40,238 nucleotides of DNA from an uncultured Prevotellaceae bacterium (GCA_902776545.1 CACYQO010000030.1:1-40238), one strand, 5' to 3'. Shown: positions 8,867-17,400, counted from the first letter of the stretch. The notes: generated by a model from the letters alone, not told the origin. Numbers and translations: made by a program.

Positions 8867-9862
8867 ATGAGAATCATCGCCTTCATATTTTGGGTGCTCA
8901 TCACCATTCTGCCGGTATCGGCCCAGAGCCGGTACCAGCAGAAGAAGGCGAAGATTGACAGTGCCCTCACCGCCCGCTACTACCGAACGCCTTACGACAC
9001 GAACTATGTTGTCAGGCCGGAGGGGAAGTGGACGCTGAAGGTCAGGCTGAACCAGACGGGAAACACCATCCACGCCAAATCAGACCAAGACGGCATACAT
9101 TCAAAAGCCGACCTGAAAACCAGCCACAAGACCACCGTCAGCGTTGCAGCCACCTATCGCGGCCTCTCTGCCTCCTTGGCCCTCAATCCTGCCAAGTTCA
9201 GCGGTGCCTACAAGGACTATGAGTTCAATCTGAACTACTACAGCAACCGCCTCAGTCTCGATTTCAGCTACCAGCGGGCGGAATCGCTGTCTGGCGACAT
9301 CGAGCGTGGCGACAAAATCTTCAGCATGGAGGAGGGCGACGTGAAGATGAAGGTGATCAATCTCGTGGGTTACTATACCTTCAACCACCGCCGTTTCTCC
9401 TACCCTGCCGCTTTTACCCAAAGTTACATCCAGCGCCGTTCCGCAGGTTCCTGGCTGGCAGGCATCAGCTATCAGGGCGGTACCATCGAGACCACCGACG
9501 ACCTGAAAGCCCGTAGTTCCACAGCACCCGATGTGCAGATCCGTGTGGGGCACATCGGCATCGGCGGCGGCTATGGCTACAACCTCGTCCTCGGCCAGAA
9601 GTGGCTGTTGCACCTCTCCATCCTGCCTACCTTTGTCGTTTACAACTACAACAAACTGGTTGTCAACGACGAGCGCCGTGAGGCGAAGCCCATGCGCTTC
9701 AACATGATCTTCAACGAGCGTGCAGCCGTCATCTACAATTTCTCGCCCCGCTACTTCGCAGGTGCCACACTGGTGATGAACAACTCCCTCTTCGACGACG
9801 AGGCCGTCGTCGTCAACCAAAACAAATGGCGCGCCCGAGCCTTCTTCGGCTTCCGTCTGTAA
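8867..9862 (+). CDS. DUF4421-like putative outer-membrane protein
   Basis: 331 aa from the ATG at 8867, which opens a clean signal peptide (MRIIAFIFWVLITILPVSAQ). The in-frame codons upstream of it overlap the previous gene and look like noise. The mature protein has the blocks I associate with DUF4421 of Bacteroidota: 'YYRTPYDTNYV', 'KWTLKVRLNQTGN', 'YRGLSASLALNPAKF' and 'DYEFNLNYYSNR', then a barrel-like C-terminal half ending 'WRARAFFGFRL'. The function of the family is unknown; position and strand pattern point to the outer membrane. It is co-directional with the previous three genes and is the last of the run. The family assignment is from memory. Confidence 0.75.
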   Translation: MRIIAFIFWVLITILPVSAQSRYQQKKAKIDSALTARYYRTPYDTNYVVRPEGKWTLKVRLNQTGNTIHAKSDQDGIHSKADLKTSHKTTVSVAATYRGLSASLALNPAKFSGAYKDYEFNLNYYSNRLSLDFSYQRAESLSGDIERGDKIFSMEEGDVKMKVINLVGYYTFNHRRFSYPAAFTQSYIQRRSAGSWLAGISYQGGTIETTDDLKARSSTAPDVQIRVGHIGIGGGYGYNLVLGQKWLLHLSILPTFVVYNYNKLVVNDERREAKPMRFNMIFNERAAVIYNFSPRYFAGATLVMNNSLFDDEAVVVNQNKWRARAFFGFRL

Positions 9863-9940
9863 AAAACAATGCTCGTCATCATCTCCGCCGCTCTGATTCG
9901 TACCACCGTTGCTGCCACCACCAGCGAAACACCGTATGCT

Positions 9941-9988
9941 TCTTCCTCAGAAGTAAACAAAATTTACCAACGACAAGGACAACCATAA
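9941..9988 (+). pseudogene. 3' fossil of a DUF4248 gene
   Basis: An in-frame tail reading S-S-S-E-V-N-K-I-Y-Q-R-Q-G-Q-P-stop matches the C terminus of the intact DUF4248 protein encoded at 35279-35509 (L-P-A-E-V-N-N-I-Y-Q-H-L-G-Q-P-stop). By hand alignment 34 of 44 nt are identical from the codon before EVN through TAAAC. No start or N-terminal part is recognisable upstream, where the frame runs straight out of the DUF4421-like gene's 3' flank. I read it as the remnant of a truncated copy. Only about 16 codons are involved, so chance similarity is possible but unlikely given the matching 3' flanks. Confidence 0.6.
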
Positions 9989-10162
9989 ACTGCTCTGTTT
10001 TCGGGCTTTTCAACGTCCTTGATTTTACTTACTGTAAACCGTTGCTTTAGTCTAATGAAACCACCATTTTACAGGCACTAAAGTCCCGGTTTCCTTTCTG
10101 CATTACCGGAGTTACGTCGACCATCACTCATTTTGTAAAACAATATGAACAACACTCCCATA
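9989..10162. other. Non-coding segment with crossed inverted repeats
   Basis: No gene. Two perfect 7-nt pairings are interleaved: CTGTAAA (10032-10038) with TTTACAG (10068-10074), and CTTTAGT (10045-10051) with ACTAAAG (10077-10083). In RNA this would be an H-type pseudoknot. The segment occupies the same place relative to the DUF4248 fossil as 35510-35679 does to the intact gene, with faint similarity (for example TGCTTTNAGT). Function unknown. Confidence 0.3.
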
Positions 10163-10323
10163 TCATTACGCATTACACATTACATGATGTAAAAAACAAA
10201 GAATTATCAATTATAACATCATATATATTATTAATATATATATTAATAATATATATGAATATATGTAACCATATTCGCTCCCCAAAAAATAAAATCAGTA
10301 CAATGTAATTTGTAATGTAATGA
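10163..10323. repeat. Nested palindromic element: inverted short-repeat arms around an AT-only palindrome
   Basis: The left arm (10163-10186) is built from CATTACA-like heptamers. The right arm (10301-10323) is its imperfect inverse (TGTAATGTAATGA side). Between them lies a perfect 40-nt palindrome at 10219-10258, TC...GA with only A and T inside. The architecture matches the element at 35680-35862. It lies about 250 nt (centre) after the DUF4248 fossil stop and about 220 nt before the RhuM pseudogene. Confidence 0.8.
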
Positions 10324-10447
10324 CCAGGGCGTTTAGCGTTATCTACAACTTGAATCTGGACAATTCAACTGACCATAGATAATGAGCAAGAACGCCCGCG
10401 CCAATGGCTCTCTGCACCATACGTATATATAAATAATGTGGGAAAGT

Positions 10448-10479
10448 TTTGGTGGAATCAAAAATAAAGTGTAATTTTG
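10448..10479 (+). promoter_or_regulatory. Bacteroidota promoter (TTTG - 20 nt - TAATTTTG)
   Basis: -33 TTTG at 10448-10451 within AAAGTTTTGGTGG, a 20-nt spacer, then -7 box TAATTTTG at 10472-10479. It would have driven the RhuM-family gene starting at 10540. The extended -33 sequence is shared with the orphan promoter at 33967. Confidence 0.55.
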
Positions 10480-10539
10480 TAGACGAATTGCGTGAATACA
10501 TGAAACTGATTCTATTAGGAATAACGATTGATTAAGGCT

Positions 10540-11168
10540 ATGGCAGATAAAGAAAACAAGCTGATACTCTATAAGGATGAAGAAGGCAAGGTAAACGTAA
10601 ATGTTCGTTTTGCCGATGAGGATGTGTGGCTGACACAAGCGCAATTAGCAGAAATTTACAATACTACACAGCAAAATATAAGTCTGCATCAGAAAGGCAT
10701 TTATACAGATGGGGAGCTTGAAGAAGAGTCAACTCACAAGAAATACTTGTTAGTTCGCCAAGAGGGCAATCGTCAAGTTTCTATCAGCAGGTAACGGACA
10801 TCTATGCCACATCTACCGATTACGATCCTCGTGCCAAGCTTACAAAGCAGTTCTTTGCCACCGTTCAGAATAAGATGCACTATGCTGTACATGAGCATAC
10901 AGCAGCTGAATTGATTTACGAGCGGGTGGACAACGAGAAGCCATTTGTAGGTATGACAAACTTCAAGGGTAACTATGTTACTCGTGACGATGTGAAGATT
11001 GCGAAAAACTACCTAACGGAGTTGGAGTTGCAACGATTGAACCTGCTGACCTCGCAATTCTTGGATTATGCTGAGTTCCAAGCTTTAGAGCAGAATCCGA
11101 TGACTATGGCCGACTGGATAGCTGCACTCGACGACCAGATAAGGACGAAACTAATTAGACCATTTTAG
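10540..11168 (+). pseudogene. RhuM-family protein, internally deleted and frameshifted
   Basis: The N-terminal 84 codons (ATG at 10540) read like the start of RhuM ('virulence protein RhuM') family proteins: 'VWLTQAQLAEIYNTTQQNIS', then a KKYL-V-R-Q-E-G-N-R stretch. The frame stops at 10792-10794. In another frame, from about 10780, the family's C-terminal half continues ('FYQQVTDIYATSTDYDPRAK', 'FFATVQNKMHYAVHEHTAAE', 'MTMADWIAALDDQI') to a stop at 11168. The central segment usually found between these blocks (NLD-ISVGYRV and the following helices) is missing. The final tail after 'LDDQI' is also shorter than in relatives I remember. A deletion joining the two parts out of frame explains this. 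RhuM genes are often accessory, near restriction-modification or mobile DNA. Confidence 0.8.
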
Positions 11169-11349
11169 AATGCATGTAGCCCTATTTACAATCCTTAACC
11201 ATAAAGACTATTTTGTTAAAGTGTATTAAATATTGGCATTTTTTATGCAACCTTTTCATACTATCCGAGTTATATCGATAGAGAACGGTAAATGTTCTGA
11301 CCAATAATGGTTAGGATGGAATACAATTAACTAAAAAAAATGATTGAGT

Positions 11350-12579
11350 ATGAAGAAGTTTTTATTTATCGTAGTGGCTCTCTTTGCTGTAGGGAGTGTA
11401 AAAGCTCAGGATGAGACACAACTGGGGTATTGGAATCGTAATAGTTTTGTAGAACTGGCCCCAGACGAATCATTCATCTATAAGTTTATTCAGGCGATGG
11501 ACGATGAAAGCCAAGAGGCCCTCAATGACTTGTTCACGGACATGAAAGGAATGGGAGACAATTCCATTCTCAAAAGAAACGAGGGTGGATGGTATGTGAA
11601 GAAAGACTATCCTCTGCCTGAAGGCAATTATTACGAATCTGCCTTCTACAGGAATGACAATGATAACGGGCGGATTTACATCATCCTTCCGAGAATCAAT
11701 GTGCTACTGAGGACTGGTTACCAGATTGAAGATCTGTTGGATTACTATGGCGATAAGGTGACGTTGGAAAGTAGCAGATGGGATGGACCGACAGATCATT
11801 ATCTGAATTGCCATATGAAGACTTCGACAGAGGTGCTGGAGGCGGTAGGCAGAATGTATGAATTGATGCATGATGGCATCATAGGCATCTCGCCGGATCG
11901 TCCTGAACTGGGAATTGACTATGACAACTATCTGATCAGTGTACTAACTGGCAGTAACGCAGATACGATTGAGAATGGTGAGAAATTAGTGTATGAGATG
12001 AACTGGGAAGGGAAGTGGCCTGGTGTCTATGATGGAGAAGACACATGGCAGGGTACTGATGAAGGCATGGCCATTACGACTTCCAGACTGATGGAATCTA
12101 TGTGGGATATCAGGTCGGGGATTGGTAAAGATATAACAATAGTGCAGGGTCACTACTATATCGTCCGCCTGACCCTGAAGGTTCCTTCCGATGGCTCATA
12201 TAATGTAGGGCTTGGTAATTATGGTATAACAGGACATGAAAATTGGGATGGAGGGGAAACCTGCTCTTGGTGTGTAGTCCCTGTAACGGCCAGTGAAGAC
12301 TTCCAAGTGATAGATGCTGAGTTTCCAAACGTCGGCTTTTCATTTGACGGTGATGCTTTCGTCTATTTCGACAGCGGATGGGTCGTAGGCACCACGATCG
12401 TCAAGAAGGTCGAGGTCTACGAGAAATTCGGATTTGCAGGCCGTGGTGATGAAACAGCCATCAAGTCTGTGAAGGCTTCGAAGGCCGACGAGTCTATCTA
12501 CAACCTCGCAGGACAGAAAGTAAATGCCTCTTACAAGGGTGCTGTCATCAAGAGCGGCAAGAAGATGATTGTGAAATAA
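11350..12579 (+). CDS. Secreted protein of unknown function with C-terminal sorting-type tail
   Basis: 409 aa from the ATG at 11350, with signal peptide MKKFLFIVVALFAVGSVKAQ. The N-terminal two thirds is acidic and rich in W/Y/D/G, with no family I recognise. A region near residues 250-350 ('HYYIVRLTLKVPSDGSYNVG' onward) looks like a beta-sandwich, perhaps carbohydrate-binding. The end, 'SIYNLAGQKVNASYKGAVIK' plus a Lys-rich tail, is the short terminal domain seen on many secreted Prevotella proteins and resembles type IX secretion sorting domains. Base composition is lower in G+C than the xylan genes. Upstream (11240-11290) GCAACCTTTT is followed by GTTATAT, which could be an extracytoplasmic-function sigma promoter; I see no TAnnTTTG box. 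The stop is one base from the stop of the convergent nucleotidyltransferase. Confidence 0.75.
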   Translation: MKKFLFIVVALFAVGSVKAQDETQLGYWNRNSFVELAPDESFIYKFIQAMDDESQEALNDLFTDMKGMGDNSILKRNEGGWYVKKDYPLPEGNYYESAFYRNDNDNGRIYIILPRINVLLRTGYQIEDLLDYYGDKVTLESSRWDGPTDHYLNCHMKTSTEVLEAVGRMYELMHDGIIGISPDRPELGIDYDNYLISVLTGSNADTIENGEKLVYEMNWEGKWPGVYDGEDTWQGTDEGMAITTSRLMESMWDIRSGIGKDITIVQGHYYIVRLTLKVPSDGSYNVGLGNYGITGHENWDGGETCSWCVVPVTASEDFQVIDAEFPNVGFSFDGDAFVYFDSGWVVGTTIVKKVEVYEKFGFAGRGDETAIKSVKASKADESIYNLAGQKVNASYKGAVIKSGKKMIVK

Positions 12580-12580
12580 A

Positions 12581-13351
12581 TTACCACAAGGCGGCGGGGA
12601 TGAGACGCTGGGCGTTCTCGAAGTCCTCGGGAGTATCGAGCTCAATGGAGAAGAGATCGGTGGTATCGACGATGCGGAAGGTGTGGCCCTGGGGGATAAG
12701 CCGCTCGAAGGCACGCTCATAGAAGATATCGATGAGTCCTTCACGCTCGATCATCTGTTCGAGTTCGCGGAAGAGGGCGGTGCTGTAGTCGGCAGTCATA
12801 CGCTCGATGCCCACGCTCTCACCCGCTGCATCCTCTGGACGACAGGTCTTGCTGATCTCCGTGATGCGCCCTTCGGCATCTGCCACAACCTTCATCTCCT
12901 CCTCGCCCAGCTCATGACGGTTCAGCGCCAGGGCACTGTCGCCGACATTGATGACGGTGGGGATGATGGCAGGATCACAGAGGATGTCGCTGTCCATGAG
13001 CAGGAAGTCACGGCCGTCGGTAAAGGGACGGGTGAGCCACAGCGAGAAGATATTGTTGTTATGCTGATAATCCACGTTGTCGATGAAGTGGATTTTCAGA
13101 GGTGAGAGGTGAGAGGTAAGAGGTGAGAGATTACTCTGGGGGGTGAGATAGTGCGACGTGAGGAAGTCGCGGATCATGTTGGCACGATAGCCGGTGACGA
13201 CGACGAGTTCACGGATGCCGGCGGCGATCATGCCGTCGACGGTACGCTGGAGGAGCGTGCGCTCTCCCACTTTGAGAAGACACTTCGGACGTTCGTCCGT
13301 GAGCGGCCTCAGCCGCTTGGCCATTCCGGCCGCAAGAATTACTCCGATCAT
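12581..13351 (-). CDS. Sugar/choline-phosphate nucleotidyltransferase family protein
   Basis: 256 aa. The pyrophosphorylase signature opens the protein: 'ILAAGMAKRLRPLTDERPK', with the conserved Arg and Lys. A metal-binding acidic motif lies in 'LLMDSDILCD', and the C-terminal block is 'SIELDTPEDFENA'. The 'NNNIFSLWL' block resembles proteins annotated as phosphocholine cytidylyltransferases (LicC-like); GDP-mannose or glucose-1-phosphate transferases are alternatives. Role: NTP plus sugar- or choline-phosphate to an activated donor in the cytoplasm, for envelope glycan or lipid modification. It lies 33 nt downstream of the HTCS gene on the same strand and may be co-transcribed. The coding region contains an in-frame 4 x 7-nt array giving 'NLSPLTSHLSPL', and its start codon touches another array. 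Confidence 0.82.
   Translation of the reverse strand: MIGVILAAGMAKRLRPLTDERPKCLLKVGERTLLQRTVDGMIAAGIRELVVVTGYRANMIRDFLTSHYLTPQSNLSPLTSHLSPLKIHFIDNVDYQHNNNIFSLWLTRPFTDGRDFLLMDSDILCDPAIIPTVINVGDSALALNRHELGEEEMKVVADAEGRITEISKTCRPEDAAGESVGIERMTADYSTALFRELEQMIEREGLIDIFYERAFERLIPQGHTFRIVDTTDLFSIELDTPEDFENAQRLIPAALW
13100..13127 (-). repeat. 4 x 7-nt array inside the nucleotidyltransferase gene
   Basis: Plus-strand units AGGTGAG, AGGTGAG, AGGTAAG, AGGTGAG. On the coding strand these are CTCACCT-type units, pyrimidine-rich, encoding Leu/Thr/Ser/His/Pro residues without a stop. It probably sits in a surface loop between the 'TGYRANMIRDFL' helix and the 'IHFIDN' strand. Confidence 0.8.
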
Positions 13352-13380
13352 TGAACTTTGAGCTTTGAACTTTGAACTTT
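13350..13380 (-). repeat. About 4 x 7-nt array (AAAGTTC) at the nucleotidyltransferase start
   Basis: On the coding (minus) strand the units are AAAGTTC, AAAGTTC, AAAGCTC, AAAGTTC, running straight into the ATG. The same unit, with the same GTTC/GCTC variation, occurs inside the DUF4248 gene at 35297-35324. Confidence 0.75.
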
Positions 13381-13384
13381 ATGA

Positions 13385-16300
13385 TTACCGCTCCTGGTGC
13401 TCCTTCATGTAGTCACGGGGCGACATGCCGTAGTACTTACGGAAGATGGTAGAGAAGGAGGCGCTGTTGGCGAAGCCGCAGGCATACATCACCTCGGTGA
13501 CGTTCATGCCCTTCTCGGCCAGCAGCTGGGCTGCCTTCTTCAGGCGGATGCTGCGGATGAAGTCGTGAGGCGTCTGGCCTGTGAGTTCCTTCATCTTACG
13601 ATGGAGGTGTACGCGGCTGATGCCGACCTCGTCGGAGATCATATCGATATTGAGGTCGGAGTTCGTGAGATTCTTCCGGATACACTCCATGATCTTCTCG
13701 AGCAGTTTGTCGTCGGGCGACTTCAGGCGGATGTCCTCCACGCGGTCTTCGAGGTTGTCCGTACGCTCATACTTCATTTTCAACAGCCTGCGCGAATTGA
13801 GCAGGTTGAGGATGGTACGCCGCAGGATATCCATGTTAAACGGCTTGACGATATAGGCGTCGGCACCTGTCTCCAGACCTTCGAGGCGGTCTTCGTCACG
13901 GTTACGGGCGGTGAGCAGGATGACGGGGATAAAGTTCGTCGAGTTGTTCGTCTTCAACTGAGAGCAGAGAGCATTACCGTCCAGCTCCGGCATCATCACG
14001 TCGCTGATGACGAGACTCGGTTTGACACGGTAGGTCTCCGTGAGTGCCTCCCGACCGTTGGTACAAGCATGCACATCATAGTCCTTGGAGAGTTCTGCCT
14101 CGAGGTAGTTACGTATCTCATCGTCATCTTCGGCAATGACGATGGTTGTGCCGCGGGTGTCGGCCTGCTCATACGGTGTCGCCTCCTCTTCCTCTGGCTG
14201 TTCGAGGGCGGCCTGCAGTTCTGCCAACGGCTCCTGCGGCAGCTCACTCTCGTTGATCATCTCCTCCGGTGAGAGGTGGGCATTGCCCAGCGGGATGGTG
14301 ATGACGAACTCGCAGCCCTGATTGAGGTTATGGACGGTGATGGTGCCGTGATGCATCTCAACGAGCGAACGGGTGAGGTCGAGGCCGATGCCCGTACCGG
14401 CATTGCGGTCGTTGGTGTAGGAGTCTGCTTGATAGAAGCGCTGGAAGATCTTCTCGAGCTTGTCCTCGGGAATCTTCTCACCGTTGTCGCGGATGGCGAT
14501 GGTGGCCGTCGTGTCGTCGTGGGTGAGGCGGATGCCTATCTCACCGCCGGCAGGGGTGTATTTGAAGGCGTTGGAGAGTACGTTGACAACGACCTTGTCG
14601 AAGTTCGAACGGTCGATCCATACGGGCAGTTCCTCGCAGTCGTGGTCGTAGGTGAACGTGATCTGCCGCATCTTCGCCTGGTGGTCGAAGAGGGTGTAGA
14701 TATCATTGACGAATCCCACGAGGTCGCGCTCGCTCATGCGCATCTGCATCTGACCCTTGTCGATCTTCCTGAGGTCCATCATCTGGTTGATCAGGCTGAG
14801 GATGCGCTCGGCATTGCGGCGGATGGTTTCATAGACACTCTTGCGCTCAGGGTCTTCCTCCTTCTTGATGAGAGAGAGCAGCGGAGTGATGATGAGTGTC
14901 ATCGGGGTTCGTATCTCGTGGCTGATGTTCATGAAGAAGCGGAGCTTGGCCTCACCCATCTCCTCGGCGTGGATATGAGCCTGAAGGCGCAGGCGGTTCT
15001 GTTCGCGATGATGACGGTAGGCGAGGAACTGCCAGGCGAAGAGTCCGATGATGAGGGCGTAGAAGAAATAGGCCCATGCCGAACGGTACCAGGGACTGTG
15101 TACGATAAGGGTGAAGTCGCGCTGGGGCGTCTCGATGCCACTGCGCTCGGCCTTCACACGGAAGCGGTAGGTGCCTGGCGGCAAGTGGGTGAAGGAGAGT
15201 TCGTTGCTTCCGGCAGGCAGCGCACGGAAGGGTTCACCGTTGATGCTGTAGTGATAGACGATATGCTCCGGATTCTCATAGGTGAGCGTGGAGAGCTGGA
15301 TGGTGAACGAATTGTCGTGGTAGCCCAGTTCGAAGTGGTCACTGGCGTTGATGGTCGTTTCCGTCACCTGTCGTCCGCCAGAGCGTGTGGCGGTATTGAC
15401 GGGTTCGCCGTTGATGGTGAGGGCCGTCAGATGGACGTTCGCATTCCACTGACTCTGCTGGATATCTTCAGATTTAAACCAAGTGACACCACCCGTACCG
15501 CCGAAGAGGATCGTGCCGTCAGGTGCAGTACACGAGGCACCGTCGCTGAACTCATTGCTCTGCAGACCGTCGTCGGCGAAGTAGTTCATCTGGGGTCCCT
15601 TCTTGGGATCGAAGAGGGTAAGGCCGTGATCGGTGGAAATCCAGAGCATACCCTGACGGTCGCGCTCTATAGACGAGATGCCGTTCACGGGCAGACCGTC
15701 GGCAGTGGTGTAGGCGTCCGTCTGCTTCGACTTCAGGTCGTAGCGGAAGAGTCCCTGACTCGTGCCGTACCAGATGTCGCCGTCATACTCGCGCGCCACA
15801 CGGATGGGCACGCTGTAGTTCAGACAGTTGCCACCAAAGGTCTTCGTCCAGCTGCCACTGGCAATGTCGAGACAGCAAAGTCCCATCGACGTGGAGGCAT
15901 AGAGGCGCTCACCGTCTGACGACAGAGACACTTGTGAGACGAAGTTATTGGAGATGCTGTTGATGCGTCTGTCATTGGGTGCATCGCCTTCCGTGACGTA
16001 GGTGCGCAACCGTCCGTCGGCGGGGTTATAGCAGAGCACGCCGTGGCGCATGGTGGCAAGCCAGAGCTGTCCCTGGGCGTCCACCTCAATGTCCATGATG
16101 ATCAGATGGTCGTCGTCGGGATAGTTGAGGGGCTTATAATTGAACGTGACAGGATCGATGCTGCCGCCGCCCTCTCCATAGGAACCTGCCCAGATGCGAC
16201 CGTCGCGACCCTCAGCCAGCGACATCACGGTAGAGGGATAGCCGTCGAGCAGATGACGCTCCAGACGGCCGTCGGGCGAGATAACGTAGATACCGTCCTT

Positions 16301-17377
16301 GTCAGTGCCCACCCATGTACGGTGACGGCTGTCGACAAGCACGCTGACGACACAGGCCGAACCGATGATGTTACGTGCGCTGCCGAGCTTATAGCCCATA
16401 TACTGGAAGCCGTTGAAGGTGATGGGCTGACGGTAGAGACCTTTCTGGAGCAGACCGAACCAGAGGTTGCCGTTATTATCCTCAATGATGGAATAAACCT
16501 TGCTTCTGGTCAGGTCGATCTCCTGACTGAAGAAGGGATTGTCGATGAGCTGGTCCGTCTTCGGATCGTAGAGGGCGATACCCCTGCCGTCGTAGCCGAC
16601 GATGATACCGTTATAGCGGTCACAGTAGAGCGAAGAGACGCTCTTGTCGCCTGTGGCGGCCACGTGAACGAAGTCATTCCCCTGCTGACGGTACAGTCCG
16701 GCGTTGGAGGCCACGTAGATATTGCCCTCCTGATCGGCGCAAAGCTGTCCGAGAATCAACGACCTGTGGTCAGCAAGATAGCGCTTCAGCGTCTTGCCGT
16801 CGTAGCATAGGAGTCCCTTTTCCTCAGAGACCATCCAGAGGCGCCCTTGTTTGTCTTCGAGCAATGAGTTCACGGTATGCAGGTCGGCAAACACGCCGCC
16901 AAGCTGACGGGCCGTCTTCTGGTCGGTGATCTGCATCACACCCAGACCGGAAGATCCCACGAGCAGGTCACCGTTGGCCCGCTCCAGGAAACAGGTGGCA
17001 TAGCCATAACTCGACTTGCCCTGGTGATCGAGGAGCGTTACCTGATGGAACTCCTCGCCGTCCCACGTCTGCAGGGCGCCGTACATACCGAAATAGAACA
17101 GACCTCGACGGTCCTGGATCATACAGTTCACGTAGTTGCCGGCCAACGTCTTGTCAGCCTCGTTTTCCTTCTTGAAGACGCGGAACTGGTAGCCGTCGTA
17201 GCGGTTTATACCGTTGCGGGTGGTGACCCACAGGAATCCGTCATGGTCGAGATAGACCTGCGACACAAAACTGCTGGACAGCTGATGATTGTCAGTTGTG
17301 AAGAATTTGCCCATCTGGGCATGAATGCCCATGGTAAGGCAGAGGGCGAGTAGCGTTAGTAGTAGCTTAGACCTCAT
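13385..17377 (-). CDS. Hybrid two-component system sensor/regulator (HTCS), XynR-like
   Basis: 1330 aa, the usual HTCS length. Order: signal peptide (to about residue 21, ending IHAQ); a long periplasmic sensor of two seven-bladed propellers built of Reg_prop repeats ('FLWVTTRNGINRYDGYQF', 'GRLWMVSEEKGLLCYD', 'MLWISTDHGLTLFDPKKG'); a Y_Y_Y domain near 690-755; one membrane helix (about 767-790); HisKA with phospho-acceptor His820 in 'NISHEIRTPM'; HATPase with 'GTGIGLDLTRSLVEMHHG'; a receiver with Asp1126 in 'VISDVMMPELDG'; and an AraC-type DNA-binding domain (about 1225-1330). HTCS proteins sense breakdown products of a polysaccharide in the periplasm and activate the adjacent utilisation genes. 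Divergence from GH115 and the neighbouring xylan genes point to a xylo-oligosaccharide sensor like XynR of Prevotella bryantii; that comparison is inference. Confidence 0.95.
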   Translation of the reverse strand: MRSKLLLTLLALCLTMGIHAQMGKFFTTDNHQLSSSFVSQVYLDHDGFLWVTTRNGINRYDGYQFRVFKKENEADKTLAGNYVNCMIQDRRGLFYFGMYGALQTWDGEEFHQVTLLDHQGKSSYGYATCFLERANGDLLVGSSGLGVMQITDQKTARQLGGVFADLHTVNSLLEDKQGRLWMVSEEKGLLCYDGKTLKRYLADHRSLILGQLCADQEGNIYVASNAGLYRQQGNDFVHVAATGDKSVSSLYCDRYNGIIVGYDGRGIALYDPKTDQLIDNPFFSQEIDLTRSKVYSIIEDNNGNLWFGLLQKGLYRQPITFNGFQYMGYKLGSARNIIGSACVVSVLVDSRHRTWVGTDKDGIYVISPDGRLERHLLDGYPSTVMSLAEGRDGRIWAGSYGEGGGSIDPVTFNYKPLNYPDDDHLIIMDIEVDAQGQLWLATMRHGVLCYNPADGRLRTYVTEGDAPNDRRINSISNNFVSQVSLSSDGERLYASTSMGLCCLDIASGSWTKTFGGNCLNYSVPIRVAREYDGDIWYGTSQGLFRYDLKSKQTDAYTTADGLPVNGISSIERDRQGMLWISTDHGLTLFDPKKGPQMNYFADDGLQSNEFSDGASCTAPDGTILFGGTGGVTWFKSEDIQQSQWNANVHLTALTINGEPVNTATRSGGRQVTETTINASDHFELGYHDNSFTIQLSTLTYENPEHIVYHYSINGEPFRALPAGSNELSFTHLPPGTYRFRVKAERSGIETPQRDFTLIVHSPWYRSAWAYFFYALIIGLFAWQFLAYRHHREQNRLRLQAHIHAEEMGEAKLRFFMNISHEIRTPMTLIITPLLSLIKKEEDPERKSVYETIRRNAERILSLINQMMDLRKIDKGQMQMRMSERDLVGFVNDIYTLFDHQAKMRQITFTYDHDCEELPVWIDRSNFDKVVVNVLSNAFKYTPAGGEIGIRLTHDDTTATIAIRDNGEKIPEDKLEKIFQRFYQADSYTNDRNAGTGIGLDLTRSLVEMHHGTITVHNLNQGCEFVITIPLGNAHLSPEEMINESELPQEPLAELQAALEQPEEEEATPYEQADTRGTTIVIAEDDDEIRNYLEAELSKDYDVHACTNGREALTETYRVKPSLVISDVMMPELDGNALCSQLKTNNSTNFIPVILLTARNRDEDRLEGLETGADAYIVKPFNMDILRRTILNLLNSRRLLKMKYERTDNLEDRVEDIRLKSPDDKLLEKIMECIRKNLTNSDLNIDMISDEVGISRVHLHRKMKELTGQTPHDFIRSIRLKKAAQLLAEKGMNVTEVMYACGFANSASFSTIFRKYYGMSPRDYMKEHQER

Positions 17378-17400
17378 TGCTTTGATTACATTTTCGACTG

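Noticed and set aside
9826-10050. 74-codon frame after the DUF4421-like gene
   Set aside because: It starts inside that gene in another frame, lacks any start context and has unlikely composition. The real remnant here is the DUF4248 tail in a different frame.
12577-12583. Regulatory meaning of the one-base gap between convergent stops (12579/12581)
   Set aside because: Such tail-to-tail packing is common. No terminator is visible, but read-through antisense effects would be pure speculation.
14276-15919. Long plus-strand open frame (547 codons) inside the HTCS gene, and similar long opposite frames within the CE6/CE1 gene (22772-24085, minus) and the DUF4421-like gene (9101-9820, minus)
   Set aside because: These lie wholly antisense to genes with complete domains and catalytic motifs. 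Their translations are Val/Leu/Glu/His-rich shadows of high-GC codon use without recognisable motifs or signals.
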